From contig OY294048.1 of the NCBI GenBank assembly GCA_958510825.1, positions 28,857,026 through 28,921,025 on the forward strand: DNA of 64,000 nt, written 5' to 3'. Both the position numbers and the translations under genes were made by a program. The stretch is from Brachypterus glaber. Its lineage: Eukaryota; Arthropoda; Insecta; Coleoptera; Kateretidae. Under the pieces are notes generated by a model, which worked only from the letters and a program-made list of their open reading frames with translations, was not told the origin of the DNA and made no database searches. This document shows, piece by piece, positions 44,696 through 55,084 of the stretch (the first letter of the stretch is position 1; each line of letters begins with the position of its first letter).

Positions 44696-45888
44696 TTCTA
44701 TTATGATTTTTCTTTCTTAAATATTAAAAATAAATTATGTATGGGACTAAACAGTTTTTATTCATAAATATGTAATTTTGTTTAATATAATACTATTCCA
44801 GCTCTTGCGCGGTGAATAGTATAATAATCTATAATATAATCTAAAATTTACGTCAATTTTTACTCTTTAATAAAAAAATACTTAATTTTCTTTGGCGTAT
44901 AATCTAAAGCACAATAGTTACTTTGAGAATAGTTTTGTAATTATATCTTTCCTGGAACATATGAAAACTTTTAATGGTATCTTTTACGAGCTAATAAACG
45001 GTATTTTACGGCAGTTCAAATAGAATTATTTATGCGCTAGATATTGCAGAAACAATGCAAAACGAACCAGATAATTGAAAATAAGGTGGTAGGATTTATT
45101 CCGAATGTGTTAAAATGATTAACTGATAAAAATAACTAAAACTTTACTGTGGTTGTTCTCACGATAAGTTGAGAACAATAACTAAAGTCGTACATCCCCG
45201 AAGAACCGCGTAACTCACATCCAGTACGCCATAATGTATAGCACTGAACCATTGTAATTTTTTTAACAAATAAGATTACTTAGGACTTGATTTTTAAGGT
45301 ACTGTTAAAAATCAGGTAGATAAAGTGTTGGTTGGCGCTGAACTACTACCCAAGTAACAGAATAGCTGTAAAGTATCTCTTATAGCTCTTTCGCAGCAAA
45401 ATTACAGCCATATTAGCTATTGTGTTACTTTTATATGTTTGTTCGTTTCTGCACTCTTGCACTTTAAATTTGAACACAGTAATTTGTCATGTTTAAGAAG
45501 TAAAAAACAAATACAATACTTAACTGGTTAGGTGTATTTGAGTGCAGGAAGTAGATTCATCATCAAACAAACTTATTGATTTTTCGATAGTTAACAGGAA
45601 AATAAAGCAGATATCGTATTAAAGGTAAGTTTTGAGCTAAAGGAGAAAAATATGTTTTTGTTTAAAACAGTGCAAAATGATGAAGAGAAATAATAAAAAA
45701 CTTTTAACAAAGATTATTTGTTAATATGAAATAAAATAATTAGGAATTCATTTGGAATTTAATAGAAATTTATTAAAAATTGATTAAAAGAGTTTCCATA
45801 AGGTGTTTTAATTAAAATATAATTTAAAATTCAGTAAAAATTCTGTAACCATTTATTAAAGTTTATTAAAATTTGAGAACTACTATTT
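44696..45888. repeat. AT-rich block with a short inverted repeat at 45.35-45.43 kb
   Basis: AAGTAACAGAATAGCT (45,352-45,367) and AGCTATTGTGTTACTT (45,415-45,430) form a hairpin with one mismatch and a second inner TTACAGC/GCTGTAA pair, a tiny MITE. ATTAAAGGTAAGTTTTGAG near 45,618 is a good splice donor with no coding frame before it. No gene is supported. Confidence 0.45.
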
Positions 45889-45902
45889 CAAACATGTAAT
45901 GT
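45889..45902. repeat. Target-site duplication of the 45.9 kb SINE (one copy)
   Basis: CAAACATGTAATGT, a perfect 14-bp match to 46,170-46,183 on the other side of the SINE. Confidence 0.9.
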
Positions 45903-46169
45903 CATTATTTTTATGGGAGGCAAAGCGTAGTGGCTAGCGCGTGCACATAGCAAGCCTACTACTACTAGCGTGAGTTCGATTCTCACTGTCGCCGATTTGC
46001 CTTTTTTAGTTAATTAATAATTGAAATTTGGCGAAGGGGATAAGTGAAACGGACACTCCCTATAAACTGGTTCGAAAGTCAGTATAAGCCGGTGGTTCTC
46101 TCTACTACTAGCCCACACAAGTCCTGGACTTAGTGGATGCTTAATTAAGTAGAATAGTACGAGGTTAAA
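45903..46169 (+). mobile_element. tRNA-derived SINE
   Basis: The head GGCAAAGCGTAGTGGCTAGC contains an A-box-like TAGTGGCTAGCGCG, and GAGTTCGATTCTC is a B box with a good T-arm stem (GTGAG/CTCAC). The 3' end of the head TCGCC pairs poorly with the 5' end beyond GGC, so it is not a tRNA gene. A 180-bp body follows (TTGGCGAAGGGGATAAG, CCCACACAAGTCCTGG) and the tail is short (GAGGTTAAA). It is 267 bp long, bounded by a perfect 14-bp duplication, and belongs to a different family from the 16.5 kb SINE. RNA polymerase III transcription from the internal boxes is expected for an active copy. Confidence 0.88.
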
Positions 46170-46183
46170 CAAACATGTAATGT

Positions 46184-47232
46184 AATGCCTATTAATATAT
46201 TTTTTTATTTTATTATTCCATCAATCTATTTTCTAATCATCGTACAGAGTGATATTGGTAGACTGACAGTTTCGGGCTACTGACCCTCTTCAGTACCAAG
46301 AGTCAACTCTGCAAGCTGATTAGGAAAACGTTTTTAGACTTTACTCGCAAAAGGAATATAGCCATTAGATTAATGTAGACTTGTGCGCCATCTATTTCTA
46401 GATGTAGACAACTACTCATACCTCTCCTAATCTGGAGACTTTGAATGGTAGCAATAAGACATTCGTTATGAACTTAATAAAATAATTTAGGGCAGCGTAG
46501 ATTCTAATTAACTGCGTTGAAAAAAAGTTGAAAAACTGAGATCCACTTTTTGTGGCTAAATTCCTAATGAATTTTTGCTTTGTAATGAATCACTTTGTAC
46601 CAGTTTGCCTAGTGCGATGCATATTTTTACATTATCCCTTAAATCAATTGTTATACAGGCAAATTTAATAATATATTTTTATATAAATATAAATAATTTA
46701 TTGTATTATATAATTTTAATATTTTTAGGTATTAACTCTTTATGAAAAAAAATAAGCATAAATTTGTTTGAAAACGATTGTAAAACTTTAATAACAGCAA
46801 TTTATGTCAATTAATTTTTAAACTGCCTATTACCTGGTTAAGTTAAATTATGTTATTCTAAGGCCTTTTGCATAGAAAATATTTATTTAATTGACTGACC
46901 AGTAGGGATTCCGTTAGAGTGAATATCTTCTGCATATATAAGCACACATTTATATGTCTGAGGATGTCACAATGTTTTCATGTTACTGATTGACATGTAA
47001 TTACAATTTACAAATAAACAATTAGAAACCTTTACATATTTGTATTTAAAATTTAAATAATTTTAATTAATAAAATATAATAGCAATGCTGCATTTATGG
47101 TACCATTTCACTCAACCAATTAACGAATATTTTTTTAATCATTATTTTTTCACATACGAATGCATTTCGATCAATGTTATAATACTGCAAAGATTTATTA
47201 TTTAAATTATAATTTTCCCAAAACGGACAGAA
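46184..47232. other. AT-rich intergenic sequence, no gene recognised
   Basis: A somewhat GC-richer stretch at about 46,240-46,445 (GACAGTTTCGGGCTACTGACC, CCATCTATTTCTAGATG) shows no long frame. Nothing else is supported. Confidence 0.4.
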
Positions 47233-48247
47233 GCCTAGACACATAGTTCCCCAGGAAAATTTAGATAAACAAAATTGACGAAAGAAACCGACGATGGATC
47301 CTTGTAGCGGACGGTCTGGACATTATAGAACCACTCACAGTGATATCTCAAAGAGGCACATTTGGGAGATAGTGGGTTCACATTTCTTCAGGATAAACCA
47401 GACTTAAACCATCCTCATCCTCCACAATTAAATATTCATTTTAATACTATTTTTCACCTAGATTTCAAACTAGTTTGTAAAATTGAGCTATCTATTTTCA
47501 TTAGGAAGAAAAACACATTTTTATGAAATAATGCAAATGCAGAATTTTACTTTGTTGAGTGGTTTTGGTAAGAGGTCAAATTTTTAATTATTTTTACACA
47601 TTTATTTTAACTTTTAAATTATTATTTAATAATTATAATATATTCATATTAAATCGCAACATTAGATTTTTCTTATAACTTTTTGGAGAGCGCTGTTTAT
47701 TTATTTTTGTATTTAAGTTAATTTGACAAACAGTTTGACAGATCAATTGACCATAAAAGTAAAAAGTTTGTATGAAAAAAAAAATCGTAGAATTATTTAA
47801 GGTTCTTAAGAACTATAATTTTTAATATTTGTGTTCCGTGTTTTACTTTTCAATATTTTAAAAGTGGAAGAATATAATTATATTTTGCGCTATTTTAAGT
47901 CATGATAGGATATAAAACATTTCCACTGCAACTACATAATAAAAATCTATTTGGGGTTTAAAACATTTTTAACAATTTATAAAAAGGTGTTTTTCTTAGT
48001 AATGCAATTTTACAAACGGATTTCAAATCTGGGTGAAAAATAGTATTAAAATTAATATTTAATTGTGGAGCAAGTGGTTTAAGTCTGGTTTATCTTGAAG
48101 AAATGTTAAGCCATTATCTTCCAAATATAAACCTTTAGGATTTCACTGTGAGTGGTTCTGTAATGTCCAGACCGTCCGCTACAAGGATCCATGGTCCGTT
48201 TCTTTTGTCAATTTTGTTCATCTAAATTCCTGGGAAACTATGTGTAG
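47233..48247. mobile_element. Long-TIR foldback element, about 1.0 kb, arms of about 290 bp
   Basis: The left arm 47,233-47,530 and right arm about 47,970-48,247 are inverted copies: ACATAGTTYCCCAGG at the ends, then GGATCCTTGTAGCGGACGGT, CTGGACATTA, CCACTCACAGTG, AACCAGACTTAAACCA, TTTAATACTATTTTTCACC. The centre is AT-rich and non-coding. Confidence 0.8.
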
Positions 48248-48927
48248 AGTAAGATAAGTTGTAAAATAATAATTGTAAAAATTTTCATACAAATAAACGA
48301 AATGAATTAAATTATCAGCCAAATGCGCATGCCTCATGATTAGACCGGATACCAAATTCACACGAGTACAGTAATAATTATAATTAACTAATTTTCAGAG
48401 AGTAAACGAGCCATAAATATATGTTGTCTATACAATTAATTTTTATATTTTAAATATTGCCCCCTCTGGACGAGAAAAATTTACTTAAAAACCTTAAAGT
48501 GATACTGGTAGCTCCAGCACGATTGATACACACTGTTTTTATGAATAGCCGCTCCCTATTTTGTATCATTAAAAAATAATAAATTAAATTGGTCAAATTT
48601 AGGCAAATTTAAATATTTTGTTAAATAGAAAATTTAAATTTTTTCTCAGAAAACTATTATCATTCTAATATTTTATGTCATTATTTATAGAATTCTTCTA
48701 AGTATTCAAATTTTAAACACATAACAGTAGCAAACTTTAGAATAAAGTGGCTGTTTTTATATAAATTGGTTACTTTAATAATATATAATTAATCAAAATT
48801 TTCAGAAATGATATATTTTTAAAAGAACCATTGTTCTTTTTTTAACTATACTAGGCGCTTTTTTCTGTTTAAACCAATTTATTTTCATATATAATTACAC
48901 AAGAGGCTAAGAATTATGCCAAAAAAA
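48248..48927. other. AT-rich intergenic sequence, no gene recognised
   Basis: No repeat boundary or coding frame found. Confidence 0.4.
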
Positions 48928-49035
48928 TTCGCTGTTTTCATGAAAATTTGCTGTCTGGAAATAATTACGACCGGGGCGATGCTCCTGGACTAATTATTTC
49001 CTTTGACAGCAAATTTGAATTAAAACTGTGAATTT
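48928..49035. repeat. Hairpin, arms of about 42 bp
   Basis: TTCGCTGTTTTCATGAAAAT...GGAAATAATTA on the left and its inverted counterpart TAATTATTTCC...AAAACTGTGAA on the right, with a GC-rich loop (GACCGGGGCGATGCTCCTGG). It resembles a small MITE. Confidence 0.65.
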
Positions 49036-49402
49036 TTCCCGATAATTTGAAAAATCATGCGTAATTCGGAAGATTATTTTTTAACGATTTATAAAATGTC
49101 AAACCTACTTTTATATTTTTTTTCATCGCAAAATGATATAAATTGTTTTATTACTTATCTTAATATTTTTACAGGCATATTCTTTGATTTGGTTAATTTA
49201 TTTATATTCTCAATTTCTAAACTAAACCTTTTTTGTCACTTTAGTCGCTTACTATAGTACTGACTACCGCGGTACTGTGTTAGGCTTGCAAGCACGTTAA
49301 TAAAAGTCAATCCATAAAAATTGTTATTACATTTTATAAAAAGAATATTTTGTGGTATCTTTTGGTAAATAATAAAGTAATAACAATAATTTTAAATAGT
49401 TA
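49036..49402. other. AT-rich spacer
   Basis: A 66-codon hydrophobic frame at 49,057 is AT-driven and not supported as a gene. Confidence 0.4.
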
Positions 49403-50529
49403 TACCGGGTGTTTCAGGAAGGTGGTTCACCCCCCTTAACTTTTTTATACATAGAGCTATCCAAATGAAATTTGGAGATCATGCATAAGACAAAATTTGC
49501 AATTTTTCGACATATTCAAACAACTTTTTTTCACTTCCGGTTTCTTCGGAAATGACTTTAACTTTCGATTTTTAAATGGGACACCCTATATATTTTTACA
49601 TATACCCAACCATATGTCACTTGTCAATTTTTTATTTAAATTTTCATTTTAAACCTTGAATTGGCTTATTTGCTTAATTTTTGGTCTACTTTCTTAAGAA
49701 AAATACTATTTTGATTTTTTCCGAAAACTCTATTTTTGGTGCGCTCTTAAAGTTACACTTTTGCCCATACGTAATTTTTTTTTAATGGGCTTTGAAAAAC
49801 ATTTTGAAAGTTTTATCTTAACCTATCAGAGTACGAACTATAAAACTGTCAAAACTAAAACTTGAAGGATGACATTTCTAAAAATTGTTTTTCAAAGCCA
49901 TCTCAGTTTTTGTTTTGTCTTATTAAATCTGAATGCAAATGCAATTACAAAAAGTGAATAGTAAAAATTAGTATTTTAAGGCCAAGTTCTTTAAAATAAA
50001 TAAATAAAAATAAAATGCATGTGTAGTATCAAAATGTTGGCAAAAAAATCTCATCATTTAAAAGTAATGAGCCACCCTCTTCCCATTTAAAAAAAAATGA
50101 CTTATGGGCAAAAGTGTAACTTTTAAACTTTTAAGAACGCACCAAAAATAGAGTTTTCGGAAAAAAATCAAAATAGTGTTTTTCTTAAGAAACTAGACCA
50201 GAAATTAAGCAAATAAGCCAATTCAAGACACTCTAGGTTTAAAATGAAAATTTAAATAAAAAATGACATGACCTATCAAAAATTAACAAGTGACATATGG
50301 TTGTATTCAGAATTGATTTCTAAGGTAAAATATGTAAAATTATATAGGGTGTCCCATTTAAAAATCGAAAGTTAAGGTCATTTCCGGTGAAACCGGAAGT
50401 GAAAAAAAGTTGTTTGATATGTCAAAAAATCGCAAATTTTGTCTTATGCATGATCTCCAAATTTCATTTGGATAGCTCAAAGTATAAAAAAGTTAAGGGG
50501 GTTGAACCACCTTCCTGAAACACCCGGTA
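49403..50529. mobile_element. TACCGGGTG-ended foldback element with TA target duplication, 1,127 bp
   Basis: The ends TACCGGGTGTTTCAGGAAGG and its exact complement are flanked by TA (49,401-49,402 and 50,530-50,531). The arms continue as inverted copies for about 390 bp (GGTGGTTCA, CTTAACTTTTTTATAC, AAATTTGGAGATCATGCATA, CACTTCCGGTTTC, GGGACACCCTATAT, AAAACTCTATTTTTGGTGCG). The centre of about 300 bp is single-copy AT-rich. It shares its terminal word and TA duplication with the 22.1 kb element. Confidence 0.88.
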
Positions 50530-51477
50530 TATACATATTTAATTATTAATTAGGTTTAGGTATGAAATCTTGTTGTTAAAGAGAAATACTGAAAAACAAA
50601 ATACTACAGCGATTCTCACTAGAATTTTCTACAGCAGAAATTTCCCGATATAACTGTAATATGATGGGACAAAAATAACCACGTGGTCCGAAATATTGTT
50701 GAAATGATTGGTTGATAAAAACGTTTAAAAGATAATCACTATAATAATTGTGTGTGTCAGTGTTTTTTTGTCAAGTATTTTATATAAGTTGGATAGAATG
50801 TTAACAATAAATTAATAATAATAATTATAATATTAAAAATCTGAAATGGGTACCCTTTCTAGATGAGTAGAAAAATGAGAAAGTTTCTTGTCTCTGTTGC
50901 TTTCGAGTTCACGAAATTCAAAATCTAATAGTAAAAGTTTAATTCTTCCAGAATTTTTAGATTTAATTTTTTACGAATTCGTCACTTTTCCTACATTTGT
51001 TGGCCATTTTTTTTTTTTTTTTTAGCTTTATCGGATTGTTTTTTTTTTGGCAGCGCCAATAGGTAATTTGCAGCAAAGTAGCTTACTAAGTATTTCCTTC
51101 TTCTTTTAGCTCGTCAATTAAAAATAAAAAAAGAACATACCGGGTAACTAGCTGCAAATCCCCAAATATATGAAAGTTTTTTAAAAAAAAATATTGAAAT
51201 TTTATACTTGACTAATTTTAATTATATCTTCTGTGATATTGGAATATCGCGTATCGTCATTTAACAGAAGTAAAAAAAGCTTAAATTGAATTACAATGAC
51301 GTGTGACATTTTTACATTAATTTCAAATCGCAGTAAAACCATAACTCAAAATTTATCTATTTTGAGTTACGGTCATAGGATGAAGAAACTCTCTCTCTAG
51401 GAGAAGAAGTAAAAGACTTGGGTTTCAAATAAAAAACAACAACTCTACTGATTTAGCGCTTTTTGAGTTAACCCCTT
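50530..51477. other. AT-rich intergenic sequence, no gene recognised
   Basis: Includes a CATACCGGGTAACTAG word near 51,137 that resembles an isolated end of the TACCGGGTG elements. No gene is supported. Confidence 0.4.
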
Positions 51478-51481
51478 CCAC

Positions 51482-51947
51482 TCCAGGCTGTTTTTCGAGG
51501 TATAGGTTTCTGTAACAGACTAAATTTTTGAAAAAAATTAATGTCAGAAAGATATACTTTAGAATAAAAGTAATATTTATATATTTACCCCAAATATGTA
51601 ATTTAAACAATTTTAATTTGTTTAACAATTTTGAGTATTTACCAGAATATCCACTTTTGGATATAATGTATATACCAAAATATCCACTTTTGAATATAAT
51701 GTGTATACCAAAATATCCATACCTGGATATTATTAAAACTTAATCAAAACTTCGCAGGATTCATAAATAAAAGTATATACTGTCTGATTTTTCCAATTTT
51801 AAACATCCAACCTGTAAAGAATGCGAGGAATGCAAAGTCGCCTGTAGAACACTATGAACCCTTAAATGAACATCTAACTGTGGATATTGTGGTATATTTT
51901 GCAATACCCAAGAATATCTATACGTGGATACAATGGAGCGGAAGGGG
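51482..51947. mobile_element. piggyBac-type MITE, 466 bp, TTAA-flanked
   Basis: The ends CCCCTTCCACTCCA and (complement) CCCCTTCCGCTCCA form 14-bp TIRs with one mismatch. Each is bordered by TTAA (51,478-51,481 and 51,948-51,951), the diagnostic piggyBac target site. The interior has no transposase but carries three short tandem units around TATCCACTTTTGGATATAAT (about 51,634-51,735), so open frames across it are repeat-driven. Confidence 0.82.
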
Positions 51948-51951
51948 TTAA

Positions 51952-52639
51952 CTGAAAAAATGACAATTTTCATGAACCAGAAGTAAAAATATAAAAAAAT
52001 AAAAAAGCAAACATTCATTAAAACTGCGGCAATAAGAGAGACTTAAACAACTTGATAAACAGTTGCAGTGGCGTACCATGCAAATCCTAGAAGATGGGGC
52101 AAAAAACATAGTTGTATATTTTTTGTTGCTGTTAATACAAAAGTACTTTTTTTTAATAATTCTAAATAAAAATAAAAGCAGAGAATGTTTAAGCTTTAAA
52201 ACAAAAAAGAATCAGTCAAATCTATTAATTAGTTTTCGAAATATTTGAATTTAAAAAAGGCAATTTTTTAGGTGGATCGATTTTTTTGCTCTTAAGTATA
52301 TAACATTGTAATACTAACACGGCATGAGTAGCCTTAAACAAAATTAAATGGAAAGTCAAACCACCCCGGATTTTTTGATTTTAGATTGTTTTTGGTACAT
52401 TTCCAAACAGTTTTTGACAAAAATTGAAATCGCTCACGAAGCCGCTTTTCAATAAAGTCATTCTTCTTCTTCTTCAAGTTTTTTTCTGACATCACAATAC
52501 AGACTTTTTTCTATGACACACCCTATAGCGTAGGTTTCACACGCCTACTTTGTTAATGTCCAAAATTACGTTCGTCTTATTTTAAACAGTTATTTATGTA
52601 TTTTACTAAAGTGTAAAACACAAATAAACTAATTTAAAT
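51952..52639. other. AT-rich intergenic sequence, no gene recognised
   Basis: CAGTGGCGTACCATG at about 52,066 resembles a DNA-transposon terminus, but I did not find its partner. A 61-codon frame at 52,063 has no family. Nothing else is supported. Confidence 0.4.
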
Positions 52640-52960
52640 TTTAAAATGTGCCGTCCAAAAGTCCCCTCTTAACTTTTGAAAGAATTGAGATATCAAGTTC
52701 ATATATAAAACACGTAAATAATTTACGTATTTAATATTTTTGGATTTAAAATGTGGTCAGGGGGATTTTTTTAAATAGGGTCTTTTGGTAGAGGATTTAA
52801 AGCAAATAAAAATATATATATTTAGCTATTTTAGTTTTTTTTTTATTTTTAACATTTTTTAAAGGTTTTGATTTTATTTTTTTTGCAAAAAATATGCGAT
52901 TATTTAGGATTTTTTTTTATGAAATTTTGCTAATATTATTTAAAAGTAGTTTAAAATTAT
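52640..52960. repeat. Single diverged arm of the 14.5 kb foldback family
   Basis: Matches the right-arm consensus in order: GTCCAAAAGTCC, CCTCTTAACTTTTGAA, GGGGGATTTTTTTAAATAGG, TTAAAGGTTTTGATTTT, TTTTTTTTGCAAAAAATATG. The inverted partner is missing. Confidence 0.55.
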
Positions 52961-54515
52961 AACTTACGTTTTTGCATCGTAAATAAATAATAAATTAATT
53001 ATTTATCAAAAATTATATATATTTATAAATTTTTAACGACCAAAATGAAAAAGGTGTATTGTGTGTTGAAACCAAACCAAATCATAGTTTTACTATTAAA
53101 TATGTAAATCTACTTAAACTAAATTAATTTTTTACGTCGACAGTTGTCCAAGTTTTTTTTTGTATTTGAAATCAATAAAATTAAGTAGTGATATATAAAA
53201 TCATTGGGCAGGTGCTAACACCTTCATAATACATATGTAGCGATAAAAATTGATTTTTTGTAGTTCAGGTACCTGATTTTTTTAACCCTGGGAAAGTTTT
53301 TTTTTTGATACAGATGCAGTATGCAGTGTACAGAATGAATAATAATCATTTAATCTTTAAATAAATGCATCTTTAGATTCCGGTTAAAGGACCAACTGCT
53401 TTAATTTTGGTAAAAAACTTTAACAATTTTTCTCTTAAAGGACATAAAAGGTAAAGGCTTATCTTGTGGAAAGGGTTATTTAAATGTTGGAAATCAAAAC
53501 ATCAAATGACCATTACTCGGAATAAATTCAGTTATGACTCATCAACGTTGAAAATAAACACAGAAACATAGGCTTACCGAATAATTTTGCCGAATTATGA
53601 GGGAAATTTTTAAAAAGGTCACTAAATCGAAATATTTGTCGACTAATTTGTTACACACAACAATATTGAATATACATATTAACTATAAATATGTAAATAT
53701 ATAGGTGTTTTTCGAAGAAAATAAAAATGTAAATATTTAAAACCTCGAGTCAACGATAGAATCGACGCGGCGCCTATGCGAGCACTGGAAATTCGCCGAT
53801 GACTGCAAATGACTGATCTGGTACCAGTACAGCGTTGCCAAACTTAATTAGAAACTGATCACAAATTGTTTTTTTTTTTCGGGTGGAAACACCCGTTATT
53901 TTATTTCTGTTCAGTTGAAGACTAAACTTTTTAAACAAAAACAGCAATGTTCTTTATTTTGATGCTAAAATATATTATAACAACTATTTTATTGGAATAA
54001 TCTCAAGCATAAAACATCCCTCAAGCAAAGTTTAGACTTGGCAACATTCGCGAACAAGTGAACATAATGGTTTTAAAAAGCTCGGCAAATTTGAGATTTA
54101 AATTTTTAATTATAGTTGTAAAGTAATATTGTTGTTTAGTTCTTAAATTTTTAATTTAAATATGAAACAACATTAAACATGGTAAAATTATATACTTCCT
54201 TATTTTGTTTGTGAAATAGTCTTTCAAAATACCATTCATGCATGTTGAATTTTACATATTTTTTTTAGCTTATATAAAAAAACATTTTGCTTAAGGAAAT
54301 TGTTTTCGTGCATTTTTCGTGCATTTTTCGTCAAAATTCCCCGACCTGCGGTCTCGGAATTTTGTAAAATGCACTCAAACATTTGCCAAGCAAAATATTT
54401 TTTTAATACAGTAAAATTTTCCATTTATAAAGAGTTTTTGAGACATATAATTTTCTTTGAAAATCGCAGGTAGGTAATAAGTTTCCATTTATGTAAAATA
54501 AAATAAATTCCCTTT

Positions 54516-54518
<3 letters not shown>
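52961..54518. other. AT-rich intergenic sequence with one GC-richer patch
   Basis: About 53,745-53,835 (CCTCGAGTCAACGATAGAATCG, CGACGCGGCGCC, GGTACCAGTACAGCG) is GC-richer than its surroundings and could be a promoter or old repeat end. A short hairpin CGGGTGGAAACACCCG lies at 53,880. No coding frame is supported. Confidence 0.4.

Positions 54519-54551
<33 letters not shown>
54519..54551. repeat. (TA)n microsatellite, left flank of the 5.7 kb block
   Basis: 33 bp of alternating AT. A longer TA tract (60,228-60,287) sits at the other end of the block. Confidence 0.95.
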
Positions 54552-54552
<1 letters not shown>

Positions 54553-54946
54553 TCATATTCCATCAATAGGGAGCCCGAAATTGCATGTTCGACCTGCGAT
54601 ACGAAGCCCACTACCGACATACGAGGCCCGGTTTTGGGCTTCGAATTTTTTATAGTGTATATCGTTTTATTGGACCTTAAATATAGTAGAAGAAGAAGAC
54701 TTGAAAAATTGCCCAGGGCTTCCTATTATTCTAATACCCATCAAAATATACGCGCCTGTGTTCACGGAAGTTGAACTAGATGGCGACACAGTAGAACTGT
54801 ATGTTGCATGTATTTTTATGTAGTTGTCATATGATATGAGTCCCTAAGATTTGGCAACGTTGTTGACTACTTCAACTTAAATTGTTCAGCACTGTAGTAT
54901 TAATTGGCGCTAAATCTTTTGTGGTCATGTGCTTGTTAAAGAAGAA

Positions 54947-54992
54947 ATGAATAGGTCTAAGAAGATATTAGAGCTTGCTTTAAAAGCTCAAG
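54947..54992 (+). CDS. Candidate first coding exon with consensus splice donor
   Basis: ATG at 54,947 opens 15 sense codons (MNRSKKILELALKAQ) plus one base, ending exactly at AAGCTCAAG|GTAAGTTAACG, a near-ideal splice donor at 54,993. Upstream is a plausible promoter or 5' UTR: TTGTTCAGCACTG near 54,888, then GGCGCTAAATC. AGATGGCGAC lies at about 54,779. Without splicing the frame runs into intron-like sequence. I do not recognise the peptide. The following DNA is the satellite array, and no second exon was found within the block. It could be the first exon of a host gene that continues outside the window or of a transposon gene that lost its remainder. Confidence 0.35.
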
Positions 54993-55084
54993 GTAAGTTA
55001 ACGTAACATACCTAAATTCAATAAATAACTTTAAATATTTTCTATATTTCAAAGAGTTTTTATTGTAAGAAAAAAACTGTCTAT

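Noticed and set aside
45600..45630. Splice donor ATTAAAGGTAAGTTTTG as evidence of a gene
   Set aside because: No coding frame, promoter or matching acceptor nearby. A single donor match is expected by chance in 64 kb.
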